Assembly: GCA_032622095.1 (NCBI GenBank)
Contig: CP136064.1
Location: 2,294,001-2,358,000 of the forward strand
Direction: 5' to 3'
Source of the DNA: Siphonodentalium dalli
Lineage: Eukaryota; Mollusca; Scaphopoda; Gadilida; Siphonodentaliidae
DNA length: 64,000 nt
In this document: positions 12,790 to 24,695 of the stretch, piece by piece
Position numbering within the stretch: the first letter of the stretch is position 1
How the letters are laid out: each line of letters starts with the position of its first letter
Notes under the pieces: generated by a model
What the model saw: the letters and a program-made list of their open reading frames with translations, nothing else
Databases searched by the model: none
What the model was told of the DNA's origin: nothing
Made by a program: the position numbers and the translations under genes

Positions 12790-14400
12790 ACCAGACATTA
12801 TCACACAGTCATTCCATATATACATAAACACCAAAGGCATAACAATATAGTGACCCACTGTATACATGTATACCTGACCCATGACCACGGATGACCATAC
12901 AGCCACGCGTCACAATGCAGGCACACCAGGTATACTCCTAAACATGATCCATAACCATATAGTCACTCCTTGTATACCCATTCATCTCACCATTGGCCAT
13001 AAGGTCATCCCCTGTATACCTATTCTCCACTCACATGGTCAAATAGACAATCGATGTATACATCAACACCACATCAATGACCATAAAGTCACTACGGTTA
13101 TACATATGCACCTCACAAATGGCCATATAGCCACTCGCTTCATACACATACCCTCACCCATGACACCCCGTGTGTACCTATTCAAAACATTCATACATGA
13201 TCATGGTCAATGATCAATCCTTGTATACATATTCACCCCAACATTGGCCATGTCACTCTGTATCCCTATTTGTCACACCATAGCCGAATAGCCACTCAAG
13301 ATATGCTAATACACCCCAGCCATGTCAGTATAGTCACTCCATGTATGCATATGCACCTCATCCATAGCCATAATAAGCCACTCACTATATACCCGTATAA
13401 CCTACACATGACAATACCGCCACGAGTCACCAAACAGGAACACCAAGTATACTCATACGCCTGACACATGACCATTTAGTCACCCCCTGTATAGATATGC
13501 ATTACATTTATGATAATACAGTCACTACTTGTATACCTACATGTACTCATCTCACCATTGACCATACAGTCACTACCTGTATACCTATTCGACACGCATA
13601 GTCATATAACCACTCGATATACATATGCAGCCCATAGATTCACTCCATGTATACATGTAAACCTCATCAATGGCCATTCAGCCCTTCCAGATATACAAAA
13701 AAACTTGCACACACGACCACTCATACCATCCATACTTGCATATACACATCACACATGACAATTCACTGTATAATCATGCACGCCATCCATGATAATACAG
13801 CTAATCCCTATACACCCACTAATGATAATACATCCACAAGATATTTAAATATACATCCCACCCGTTACCACAAGGACACTCCCTATATACGCACACACTC
13901 GATACCGTCCACCAGCTTACTCCAGGTATTCATATTCAATCATGACCGTACAGTCATTCCATGTATACCTATACACATTACCCGTAACCATAAAATCACT
14001 CCCTATTTATCCACACACCCCATCCATAATCATACAGACAACACATGTACATCCCACCCATGACCTTACAGTCACTCCATATATACATAATTAGCACATA
14101 GATGACCATGTAGCTGTATCCATACACCTCACTAATGCCCATTCAGGCACACCGGGTGCACCCGTACTGGATATACACAACCATACACCATATAGTCACT
14201 CCGTGCATACCGATTCACCTCACACCTGACCATGTATGACCTCTCCCTGTATACCTATGCATCTGACCATGGACAACCCACTTATAACCATAAAGTCACT
14301 CCTTGTATACCTACTCACATCAGTCATGACATACAATAACTCCCTGTATAGTGTATACCTATTCACCTCACCTATGATCATAGAGTAACTCCCTGGCTAT
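12790..14400 (-). repeat. ~41-bp minisatellite, right arm of M
   Basis: Degenerate units of about 41 bp follow a CATATAGTCACTCCCTGTATACCTATTCACCTCA-like plan (shown by AGTCACTCC, TGTATACC and CATGACCAT recurring at that spacing). They are the inverted counterpart of 11020-11210 and 12380-12680. Confidence 0.7.
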
Positions 14401-14621
14401 GATCTTGGCATCCACACTGTATCCAGTTGACATATTTTTATCCTAATGGATCAGAATAGCCACATATTATGATCCATCTCAGTTCCGTCTCAAAGTTCTG
14501 CCCATTTCCTTTCAATATATCCAAAATCACAAAAGAGGTTCTCGGCAAAATTATATACTTTAAAATGAATTTGTCATGCCCCATACTTAGGTCGCTGGTT
14601 GAAGTCCTTAACACTTGTCAC

Positions 14622-15163
14622 TTAGTCGGCCCCTGGCATATCCAAATCTTCCGCTTTTTTGGAAGAACCTTTATACTTTTTGGATTTTTTGAACATTTGT
14701 AGTTTCTCAGTGCATGTCTCCTCAGTTCGAACTAATCCATTCGAAGAGAAATCTATGAGGCCTAGCAGTAAAACCACAACATGCTTGCAATGTGCATGTG
14801 GGCCCATACCAGCCGCGCACTCACACTGGGCTTTGACCACCATTCCATGAACATCGAAAGACGCATCTATTTGGTACACGACTGATTTAATCATCTCTGC
14901 ATGGCAAGTACTCCGAACGAAGCACAGACAATCAGAATCATCGCTATTCTCAGATACCATTTTAAGGAACTTCAGATATCTTTCGTGGTACATCGCCGTG
15001 GCTTTGTCGTTGAGTCATTTGTCAAATTATTCCCAGAACAACCGAGAATTTTGAACTGCTGTTTAAATCCTTATATGTCTTACCGTCGGGTAAGTTCATG
15101 ACATATTCAGGTTCTAACGCTTCAGTCAAACCGACGTTGTCGTTTCTCTTGTAAAACTCCAAC
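14622..15163 (-). pseudogene. SWIM zinc-finger protein relic (last exons)
   Basis: The minus strand from about 15000 down to the stop at 14622 encodes a continuous 123-residue C-terminal segment. It contains CECAAGMGPHAHCKH, a SWIM-type CxC..CxH zinc-binding motif, followed by hydrophobic VVVLLLGL and a tail beginning ETCTEKLQ. This arrangement resembles the SWIM-containing, YqaJ-nuclease-associated proteins common in invertebrate genomes. An upstream exon candidate at 15163-15084 has an acceptor (TTGTTGGCAG) and a donor (GGTAAGAC) and encodes LEFYKRNDNVG..MNLPDG. The link between the two is unclear: either a very short intron with a poor acceptor near 15006, or read-through with stop codons and a frameshift. 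No upstream catalytic domain is seen, so I call it a broken or partial copy. It lies 36 bp outside foldback M. Confidence 0.6.
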
Positions 15164-15213
15164 CTGCCAACAAAATAATCGCGTAAGTTTATTGAGTACA
15201 TTATAAACCACAA

Positions 15214-16126
15214 GTAAATTGTGATTTACCGTAAGTCAAACAAATCAGTTCATATTTTGTCACAACAGTTTATAAGTGTATAGAAATACACCAGGTGGGC
15301 TTCCCAGTTAATCCTATAATGACACGCGCAACTAGGTGTCATAACTCTTTAATGACATAAGCCAATAAAATTACTTTCAGACACGTGTCCAAAAATAGAT
15401 CAACGAATGGGTGGACAATTTGGTGACACCATTAAGCAAACATTCCACCCACCGGCAAGCGTACTTCTGGCGTCTGTATTGTTATTTATGTAGCCCACGC
15501 TCATTGAGAATGTGCAAATTTTCACTCCCCTATACAAGTGTAGAATATATATATCTTTATTATATTATCTAATATAAGTACATTGTATATCATATTATTA
15601 GATAAACGAAATTCTTTTCTCATGTTCTGATGTCTGATATTTGTATAGTCATGCATGTCTCGTAATGTCTTAATAGTATATAACTCTTCAATTTTTGAGG
15701 TAATAACAAATTAAATTGATGAAGTAATCGTGCCATTAATTAAATAATTAACTAATTATTTAGAAATTAAATAAAAACATGAGAAATGACCCCTTTTTGG
15801 AAATGGGCCGAACAGGCACTACACTTGATGTAGGGACATTCCGTCCAAATATTATAGACCTTATATTTACATATATTAAATGATTTATTTTATACACATA
15901 CCTGTCTTCTAACTCTTTTTTTTTCTCCCAGACACTTTAGCTCCCCTCTTTCGAAGTTCTTCTTTTAATTCGGACAAATTCATTTCTGCTTTTACTTATA
16001 CAAATATTGATGTCTATTGCAACAACTGACATACTACTGTTATATACCCATGGCAATTAGCTCTCAGGCGCTAATATCGCGGCTTCGGCAGGCTGTAGTT
16101 AATTTGGACCGGATTACCTACAGCTA
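15214..16126. other. No gene
   Basis: Very AT-rich, including a TATATATCTTTATTATATTA stretch near 15545. I see no exon, RNA gene or shared repeat. Confidence 0.45.
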
Positions 16127-18261
16127 AGCGACCTGTTTAACGAGGTTATGGGCCGGTACTTACAGCGGTGTTACCACCAAAATACCGCGGTTATCATTCT
16201 GTACCGCGACAGAGGGCGGTTGACCCGCGGTACTGGTACGGTATTTTTACCGTTGGTTACCGCAGGTCACCGCGTTATTTGTATTCGTTACCGCCGTACA
16301 CCGCGGTATTTTTTTCGTAACCGCGTTCAAATTACCGCTAACGGCCCTCCACCGCGGAGAGAACATGACTGAAACAAGGCGTCACACGGTAGGTAAATGA
16401 TTATGAATAACTTTTGTATTGAATGAATACCTATAAGCTGCACGTAATTATGTATACGTAATGAATATAAATGAATAATAATGCAATCGGATTACATATG
16501 AACATGTCTGGTTTACATGTAACATATTACAAATGTACACGTACATCATGTCGGCGGTTTTGAACTCAGCTATAATTGCTTACGGCGACTGGATTACGCA
16601 AAACACCGTGGAGTAATAGTTTTGTTTTTAGCATCTATCTTACATATCGTCAAAATGATTTACGCACCCGATTCCTATATCGGTTTCCACTCATGCGGAA
16701 TATTTTGTTTTTTGTTTGTTTCCGAAATCTAAATTTCTTATAAAAATGGGAAAAGTAAATCCTCCATTTATCTGAATTTGGTCGAAACCAGCGGGGACGG
16801 TGCATTAGTAACACTGAGTCCGAGTTTAGTCTTGGAGGCCAGGGCGGCGATCGTTGCAGAAATATTCATATTCGTTCAAATCTATAGTTGTGTTCATATG
16901 CCAAACATAATCGGCGCGTAAATAGTATATTATCGCCAAGACGTATGATTGTACGCATTCGTGAAATAGTAAAGCAATTTACAAACATTTGCGCCTGAAG
17001 ATTTCTTGTCGGTGGGAATAAAATGTATAACTAAGAAAGCGTGGCACATGTCATGCAGCAAAGTAAAGTTGTTATCATAGCTATTACGTGCACAACATTT
17101 TAAAGATCGAATGAGACTTGTCTGTTTAAAGCCACGTGGTGGTTCGCACATAATATTATTCGCAATACCAAAATAGATCGATAAATATCTGAACTACCTT
17201 CTGCGAGCATTATGTAAGCCAAACGGACGCATTGGAGTAATGGAAATACAAGTGTCCAAAACAGCCATTCGCGCGTGCGTCACGTGTGTAGTTTTACTAT
17301 ATAATAGCACCATCAACAAAACACAAATATTTATTTCACCCATTGAGGCCAGTTATAAAAAGACATGACGACATCTTAATTTAAGTGCCCCATGACCTAT
17401 ATTAACAAAGTCTGCCAGCTGCAGTATGACGCAATCAGTGACACGTGCTTTTGCCAGAATGTGTTTTTTTTTTCCTGGATATACGGGAGTTCCACGTTGT
17501 GTCTTTTATTGCTAAGACAATAATTCCCGTTATACGAAAAAATGGTGTTTGTGATTTGCAGTTAATGAATGTTAATAAAGTTAATAACGATATTTATTCT
17601 GGGGACTATTTAAATAGTGGTCGTTATCATTCAATTTAGGGATCACGTACATCTGAACATTGATATAAACTGTAGATACGGGATTTATCGAGCTGTCTAA
17701 AATGGCCAAAATCATTTGTTCCCTTCCCGATAACCAACACTGATTACAAATAGTGTCATTTATGGGAATTTTAGGCAATAAAACGAGACTAGAAATGTTA
17801 TTGTAATATTTTAATATTCACATTAATTGAAAAATGACTTTCTCAAAGTAACTTATACTTACCTTTACTTAATCTGGAAGCCCGTTATAATGGGCATATT
17901 TCCCGATACTCGGCTTTCATCTATTTCAATATTTTAATAATACACTTCACGGTACACAAACATGGACGGAGATCGTGAGAACGGCCGACCTATTTTGGAA
18001 GATTGACGGTCAGCCATCGAATCCCGTCATTAACCTCGTTACAAAAATGCTACCGCGTAGCGGTAATGTCACCGCGTTTGTGCGGTGCATTACCGCGTGC
18101 CACCGCGCTACCAACATTCGTTACCGCTGGTAGTGCGGTGGTACCGTGAATGTTGCGGTGGTACCGCGGTACGCGCGTGGTAGTGCAACCGCAAATCGGC
18201 GGTATGTCGCGGTATTGCACTGCGGTATTAACGCATGTACACCTCGTTAAAACAGGTCGCT
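16127..18261. mobile_element. 2.1-kb TIR element with CCGCGGTA-rich subterminal arrays
   Basis: The ends are AGCGACCTGTTTAACGAGG and the complement of AGCGACCTGTTTTAACGAGG, flanked by TA on each side (16125-16126, 18262-18263), consistent with a TA target duplication. Both subterminal regions (16150-16360 and 18045-18235) are packed with ACCGCGGTA/GGTACCGC words, in strong contrast with the AT-rich interior. Open frames in these arrays are compositional artefacts. A minus-strand ORF at 16930-17151 is unassigned. No transposase motif is recognised, so it is probably non-autonomous. Confidence 0.65.
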
Positions 18262-18263
18262 TA

Positions 18264-18830
18264 ATTTGAGCAGTGCTGTAGCTAGCACGCCCCCTGTTAA
18301 CGCCAAGGGCAATTGATTCTCTCGCTTCCCTCATTGATCTAGAATATATTTGTGAAAAAATGTCATATTTTCAACTTCCAGTGGCCATTTTAGCGGCCAT
18401 CTTGGATGTTGAGTTTCAATTTTGGCTAAAAAAAGTTTTATTATGTTTTAGATTCACGAAAATATATACATTGGTATACATTTTACTAGATTTTCCCGCT
18501 ATAATTTGCATAAAACTGACTTAGGGTCTGAAAAATGGCGGCCATGATGGACGCCATCTTGTCTGGAGTCTACACGGCAACTTTTTTTTCTTGTTAACAT
18601 TGCTTAAAAGTTGACGGACATAATAAGGAACAAAATGAGTGGGGTGAAGTTAAGTCCCAGGGGGGTGCAAGGGTATCCCTATAAGCTCCCGGACTAGGTG
18701 GCAATAGCTGAGCTGTCAAGTTGAGCTACATGTAATTAATCAACTTTCAACGAACTTGCATTATTAATTGTATTATTTAGTCTACCAGACAAACCATGTT
18801 CTTTATTTTTGTTTCAATTGGGATCACACG
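18264..18830. other. No gene; degenerate repeat debris
   Basis: GGCGGCCAT and GCCATCTTG words occur near 18390 and 18540, and an AGTTGAGCTACA fragment resembling the 3' end of family A near 18720. No coding exon is seen before the acceptor at 18840. Confidence 0.4.
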
Positions 18831-18840
18831 TTTATTTTAG

Positions 18841-19010
18841 GTATGCTGCTGTATGCTGTGCCCTTGTTCTTTCTTGTTGTGAGGACCGGTATCAACTACA
18901 TGGTGGTTGCTGAGTTTGTCATCAAGGATGAAAAACGAGTTGATAGTCAAGGCATTGAAATTAATTCAAGACTGGAATCCAGAGTGGAAACCAAAGGCAT
19001 TCATGACTGA
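18841..19010 (+). CDS. Possible 3'-terminal exon of a membrane protein, unidentified
   Basis: An acceptor-like pyrimidine tract ending TTTATTTTAG is followed by an open frame that starts MLLYAVPLFFLVVRTGINYM, a good membrane segment, and continues with a charged tail (EFVIKDEKRVDS.., ..VETKGIHD) to a TGA at 19008-19010. Balanced codons and the hydrophobic-then-charged layout look more like a genuine coding end than the surrounding DNA. I do not recognise the family, and no upstream exon is identified on the plus strand within the window. It could be a real last exon or a relic. Confidence 0.35.
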
Positions 19011-20231
19011 CTGTTGCGACGAGGGTGCAATACAATAAGTATTTCCAGGTTAATTTCACTTAACATTGTTTTTAACAGGGTCCGTGCTGGCCCGAAAGCT
19101 CTCCTCGACAAATGGAAATATTGGTTTGCCAAAAATTTTATTTTATCATTATCTTGTCTTCCATTTTTTCAATAGACTCAATAGTTTTTGTTGTTTTATA
19201 ATATTCTATTGTTCTATCATACTGGTGTCTGTACATAGAGAAATCACTCCGAAATTAGACATTTTACAAACAGGCATATAATTATCAGAGCTTCACAGCT
19301 GGCTATTTGAAAACTCAATGCGTCCTTTATGTTTTGGAGTAAACTAGTCTCATCTGAATGAATTTGACTGTCCTGCATTTCTACCATTTAAAGGCTAACT
19401 TAATTTTCGAGTCACCGATTATTTTTTTTATAGTATACGGTTTGAATAACAATCCATCACATAAAATATGATTAAAATACTATAATTCATCACAACTTGA
19501 AACATCTGTGTCTCAGACGATGCCCATAGAGAAATAGAAAACTGCTGACTTCCCCCTTTGGCTCCCAGAATGCAAACTAATGATTAGTTTTCTATATTTA
19601 ACCCTTTGGCAAGTAGAACGACTTATATGTCGCCGTACCGTTCACGAGTGGAATGACATATATGTTGTTTCAGGAAGTGTCATTTTTATGTAGACATAAC
19701 TTCAATTAATTATCTGATTTATAAATGATTTGTATTGGAGATATTTTGATTAATATAATGTCCCAAATGTATAAGTGCAATCGATTATGATAACACACTT
19801 TAACAGAAATGGCACATAAATTAAAACGAATTATTGGACCCTTTTGACCCGAACTTGTTAATAAGTATTGCTATGACATTGACGTTAAATTTACTCATGA
19901 CCTCATGTATATGACATTACAAATACTCTCCAAAGGGTTAATGTATAGAGTTAGTCCCCTGCATTGAAAATAATACACCTTTTACTGCTATATTGATGAC
20001 AAAACATGTTGGTAACTCAACAAAAACTAAATGTTTACAGTTTATTGCACCGGATAAATTGATAATACAATGTTTTGGAGATTCCTCTTTCAAATGGCAT
20101 ATATTTTATATATGTGATCTGGGGGTTCAAAATTAAGTGGTCCTTTAAATACACAGACATTTTGATAATGTCCACCTGTAAAACTGCTAAATAATTAAAT
20201 CAATGCTTTTCATAAATCATTTTGTTTTCAG

Positions 20232-20478
20232 ACAGCAAACGATTACTATGTGCATTCCACCACGAGCAATGCTGGGAACAATGGCTCAACAAAAAAGATC
20301 ACAATGCCGTAGCCTGCAAAGATGACCTATTGATAATATTTCGAGCCATCGCTGCAAGTGCCACTAACGAGGAAGCAGATTGCACAATAGAACAATTGAG
20401 AACAAAAGTGTATTACATACAAAATTACAAAATGGAGCGCTGATAAATTGGTTTGAGAATACCTGGCTGAGCAAGGAG
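20232..20478 (+). pseudogene. MULE-transposase-like exon with a frameshift
   Basis: Exon-like segment with acceptor TTTGTTTTCAG and donor GAG|GTATTT. It encodes SKRLLCAFHHEQCWEQWLNK followed by a helix-rich stretch and ends KMER before a TGA at 20441. Shifting frame by one restores NWFENTWLSKE up to the donor. The pattern CxFHxxQxWxxW..K followed later by WF.NTWL is, from memory, typical of the MULE-like transposase proteins (often with C-terminal SWIM fingers) found in animals. The stop and frameshift indicate a decayed copy, although a sequencing indel could mimic this. No other exon of the same protein is seen nearby. Confidence 0.5.
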
Positions 20479-20656
20479 GTATTTTAATTCATTCATACTT
20501 CGGATGAAAGGGGTGGTCTGTAGGGTATGCCAAAGGATTTAGTCATGGTTCTGGAGATGTTTAAATGAGTCTCAGTAATTTCATTGGAGAAATATTTCTA
20601 TTTAAATTTATTTTTTGTTATTACTAGTAAGGTAAAAAAAAAAATATAACTTTGTT

Positions 20657-20681
20657 GGGGGGGGGGGGGGGGGCGGGGGGG
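20657..20681 (+). repeat. Poly-G tract (17 G, C, 7 G)
   Basis: Homopolymer run on the plus strand in AT-rich surroundings. It is one of four long G tracts in the window. Confidence 0.95.
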
Positions 20682-21180
20682 TTTGAAAAAGCGACATAAT
20701 TTGCAGAGTAGTGTAACATTATATTATATATATTTTTGTGTTGATTTTTTAACTGATACATAATTATGCAATGAGTCAATTTCTCAACAGCAACATCTTA
20801 CTTTCAAATCTTAAAAAAGTTTACCCTCTCCCTGTAGCTTCAGTCAAATGAGTTTATGAGAATGTGACAGGATACATTGTATTGCTTCCAATTTTGAAAG
20901 GTTTACTGTTGGCCAATTGTAAAAAAAACCAAAAACATCCTGGTCTAATACCTATGTTATGATGTCTTTATATAACAAAGCACATATGCATGTATGAATG
21001 CGAGAATCAAACTTCAATCTCATATTTCACAAATTTTAAACCCTGTTGAGCCATTTCGGATTGTACTACCGCAAAATAAAATAATATTATTATTTTGTTG
21101 TTTTTTAGTTCGGGCTTAAAATTTCAATTGGAAGGCCAAAAAAAAAACTGGAGTCTTCGGTCGGAAACCATAAATGTTAA

Positions 21181-21578
21181 AGATGCATAATCCAAATTAA
21201 CGCTCACGTATTACTATATCCTTGGGTTTGGGGGTAAAAAAATATTTGATTTGTGTCGAGGAACCCATGCACCCATCAAAGCTCAGAGTGATCAGATATC
21301 GATTTTTTAAATCTATTATTTTTCACCACCAATATTAAATTTTTAGTGGCCCAGTAAAAGTCGACGAGAAGACGGTCTCGGACCAAATTGCGGATGAAGA
21401 TGGATAACTCTAAAATCAAGAGGCTTTTTGTGTCAGATATTTGACAAGCAGCAAAATTTCGTTGAACAAAATGTTGATAATTATGAGGTTTTGGGTAAAT
21501 TTATACAATATAGTTGATTGTGGTTAGCATTATTTTTGGGCAATTAATCGATTCTGATAACTGAAGCGGTATTTCAAA
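21181..21578 (-). mobile_element. K MITE, copy 1 (truncated), TTAA flank
   Basis: It begins AGATGCATAATCCAAATTAACG directly after TTAA (21177-21180) and matches the reverse complement of copies at 38934-39305 and 57084-57518. The other end is lost at the junction with element A3. Confidence 0.7.
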
Positions 21579-22726
21579 TGAAAGTCAATGACACTGTTGC
21601 TCAACTTGGAAAGGGAAAACTTTCATCAGTTACAGTCAATGGACCGATTAGGAATGCAGAAAGTTGAAAGGTCTAAGTAATACTAGATTATCAACATGAA
21701 GAGATATATATAAAGTAAAAAAAAGGATGGTTGCTGGCGGCAATGTTTTTCAATGAAATTCAAAAATATTTGATAGCTTCCATCAAGTAGATCAAGATTA
21801 ATAACAAGTTTGTTGATGATCGGATGAGGGAAGTGGACTGTAGTGTTGCCAAAGGATTTAGTCATGCAAAGAGCAAAATCTAAGATAGCTGCCAGCTGAA
21901 TGACCCCAAAATGACTCATTCTCATCTATATGTCAACAGCCATGACAAATTTCACGATGATCCGACCAAAGGTACAACCTGTAGCCCGTGCCAAAGAATT
22001 TAATTATGCAAAGAGTAAAATCCAAGATGGTGTTTTATGGCCGAATATCCCAAAATGAAAAGTTTCCATCTACTTGTCAATATTAACATTCATGACAAAT
22101 TTCATGTGATCAGACGAAAACTCTGGTCTGTGAGCCCCTGCGAATGGATTGAATTTTGAAATACAAGATGGCTGCTGGCAGCCATGTTTATTTACCGAAT
22201 GACGCCAAAATGACTCGTTCCCATCTACATGTACATGTCAAAGGATTTAGTAATGAAAGAGAGATGGCTGCCAGCGGCCATGTTTTATGGCCGAATGACC
22301 CCAAAAAGACTCAAAAAAGACCCCAAAAAGACTCGTTCACATCTATATATCCACAGCAAATTTCATGATCCGACCAAAGGTACAACCTGTAGCCTGTGTC
22401 AAAGGATTTAGTCATGCAAAGAGTAAAATCCAAGATGGCTGCTGGTGGCCATGTTTTTTGGCCAAATGACTCCTTCCTATCTAGACGTCAATAATAACAT
22501 AAATGACAAATTTCATGATGATTAGACAAACAGTACGGCCAGTAGCCCGTGCTGATGGATTGAATTTTGAAATCCAAAATGGCCACTGGCAGCCATGATT
22601 TTTTGCCGAATGACCCCAAAATGACTCGTTCCCATTTCCATGTCAATATTAACATCCATGACAAATTTCATGATCCGACCAAAGGTACAACCTGTAGCCT
22701 GTGTCATAGGATTTAGTCATACAAAT
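21579..22726 (-). mobile_element. Element A3, family A on the minus strand, 5'-truncated
   Basis: Read on the minus strand it has ~6 A-type units (GACTCGTTCCCATCTAC, AAATTTCATGATGATCAGAC-like words) and ends CCAAGTTGAGCAACAGTGTC..CTTTCA at 21579, matching the A1/A2 3' end. The 5' head is missing where it meets the C2 repeat near 22730. Confidence 0.7.
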
Positions 22727-22734
22727 GAAGTTGT

Positions 22735-22984
22735 GGTGGGGTATACTGGAATCAGCTTGTCCGTCGTCTGTCCATTCATGCGAGTTTTTCCTCAGTCGTT
22801 TATCGATCATTTTCCGTGAAACTTGGCATAGACATCAATCAATCACCATGGGAGCCTGTGCACATGCTATTATGACGTCTGGCAGACTTTTTTTGATGGA
22901 GTTATCCCCCTTTTTCGACTTAGAAATTGTTTTGCAACATGCCTAATTCTGTACGAGCTTTTATTCCTACATTGTTAGGTCAGT
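22735..22984 (+). repeat. C2 tandem-unit element, left part
   Basis: Head GGGGTATACTGG and CCGTCGTCTGTCC, then a unit with GAGTTATCCCCCTTTTTCGAC and TTTTATTCCTACATTGTTAGG. The same unit resumes at 27277-27425 (TTTTTATTCCTACATTTTTCGG) beyond element H, so H has inserted into this array. Confidence 0.55.
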
Positions 22985-23654
22985 GTATTCCTGTCAAAGA
23001 TACATTACACACTGAACTACATGTTATATTCATTTTTATTCACAAAGAGAGGATCTATGAGATCCGTTTAAAATTTATTATTTGGTACGAAATAGCTTAA
23101 GTACCTTTTTGAATCATTATTATGACATAGCAAGTCACAGGTCACATGTCCACTAGCTGTATATAAGGCAGTGGACATCCACAGGTAAGTTCTCTTTTCA
23201 TCTTTGTGATTCAAGATCGAGGGAAGTAACGCTATGAGAAAATGAACCACACATTATTGTCGTGTTCATTTTTTAGTTTAACCTAATCCGTTCCAAGTTT
23301 TTACTTGTTGTGTGACTTCGTTTCAATTTGGGAAACGACACATAAGAATTTATTTGTCTTACGTAAAATAAAATTAAAAATCTCTTTGTTCGGTTGAGAA
23401 TTGTGGGAAATTTCCCAACTTCCGGTAACGACGCATGTGGTTTACAATTCCGAATTGAATTCGTCTTTTCCGGTTCGCGTGTCGAACTCTCTTCTGGAAC
23501 AATGTTTACACAGCTAGTCCACTTGCTATGTTATCTCTGTTCATTTGGTTTTATAATGTAAGTATTATTTCGAACCTTCGATCAGTGAGCCAACATTGGA
23601 TTTGTAACTTGTCACTCACAAATATGTTTCATGTTGACAAATGTAGCGAATGCG

Positions 23655-23810
23655 TAGGGAGCAAATTACCTGGCATCGCATCGCAAATTGCTACCCATAA
23701 TTGTATGGATTATAGCTATGTAATTTGTCATGACTTTGCTATGAGTTTAGCACAATGATATCTAATTAACTTCTTTGCTAATCCAAATTTCAATAGTAAT
23801 TTGCTCCCTG
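23655..23810. mobile_element. CAGGGAGCAAATTAC MITE, copy in H
   Basis: The ends TAGGGAGCAAATTAC and GTAATTTGCTCCCTG are inverted repeats enclosing ~125 bp. The family is shared with 32459-32616, where an 8-bp target duplication is visible. No clear duplication is seen here. Confidence 0.65.
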
Positions 23811-24695
23811 CAAACACTAGTGGAGTGTATCGTTATCTGTATCGTTTCATTGGTCGGTTATCTGGATTTGTATCATGTCGTGACCGAGTGTGTCGCCGCT
23901 GCCCTAATGGCTGCACAGCATGATTCTGCTTCTCGTCCGATTTTAAGCTGCTCTGGGTTAAGGGGAAACGGTCTGCACATTAATCATACCTCGATGCCTC
24001 TTTCGAGGCTTTACCCAGCCCTGTTTATTCAGTTTTTACTATACAGAAAAAAACCCATTGGTTGGGTATGATGATCTGACATTTAGTTACAATTCTAATT
24101 AACAGGGCTGATTGCCATCCGACGAGAATTACGTTTCTCACTTGGGATTTCGGAAAACGCTTGCTGCTACATGTATTTCTTGTGTCTGGTCTGTATGGAA
24201 AAAATAAATAGAGACAATTACAGGGCATCGAGGGAAATCAGACGCAGTTTCTCTCCTCCGGTATGTGTCCTGGGGGGATTCGAGGGGGAACTGAGCGTTG
24301 GGCCATCAGACAGCGTGCCGTCTCATACCGGGTTTTCTCGGGTGCTGTACATAACAGTTAACATAGCGCAGTTATCGGCCTGGGCAGAGACTTTTAACAG
24401 ACACTCAATTTGTTGTGTAAACCATGGAGTTACCAGGGCTCAAACTTATTACCTTTCAATTGTCCCTGATTGGCATTGTACTTTGTTTATGGGCAACCAA
24501 TCGATTCTTCTGAATGTAAATTCTCCTCTTTACACAGATCATCTTTCACCCTTACTAAAGGTTCCGTGTGCGGAATCCTTCCAACAAATTTGCGAAGGTC
24601 AATCTGGTTTTCTACAGCGATCAGCTGCTTTTCCGCAAACCAAGCTGGGAATCACATTTCTAATTGCGTAGAGCATTCATTCTTTCAACCCAGTT

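Larger units (their letters stand above)
10906..14586. mobile_element. Large foldback (M) built of ~41-bp minisatellite units in inverted halves
   Basis: The outer arms match as reverse complements from GTATGGGGCATGAC (10906) to GTCATGCCCCATAC (14586), including AAAGGAAATGGGCAGAAC and its complement. Inside, units of ~41 bp read GTGAATAGGTATACAGGGAG on the left and the complement CTCCCTGTATACCTATTCAC on the right (12840-14400). The turn is at 12670-12789, where TATCGCTTTCCAC faces GTGGAAAGCGATA around a unique 94-bp spacer. The left arm carries insertions C (11213-11831) and a SINE (12066-12378) that the right arm lacks. Many short reading frames here are artefacts of the TATAC repeats. Confidence 0.75.

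Noticed and set aside
11626-14063. Several ORFs of 80-177 residues, rich in HIH/TPYT/CIPI repeats
   Set aside because: Translations of the TATAC/CACTCC minisatellite and of SINE or element C sequence, on both strands.
16148-18334. GC-rich ORFs in both arms of the CCGCGGTA element
   Set aside because: Open only because of the repeated CCGCGGTA words, with mirrored frames in both arms.
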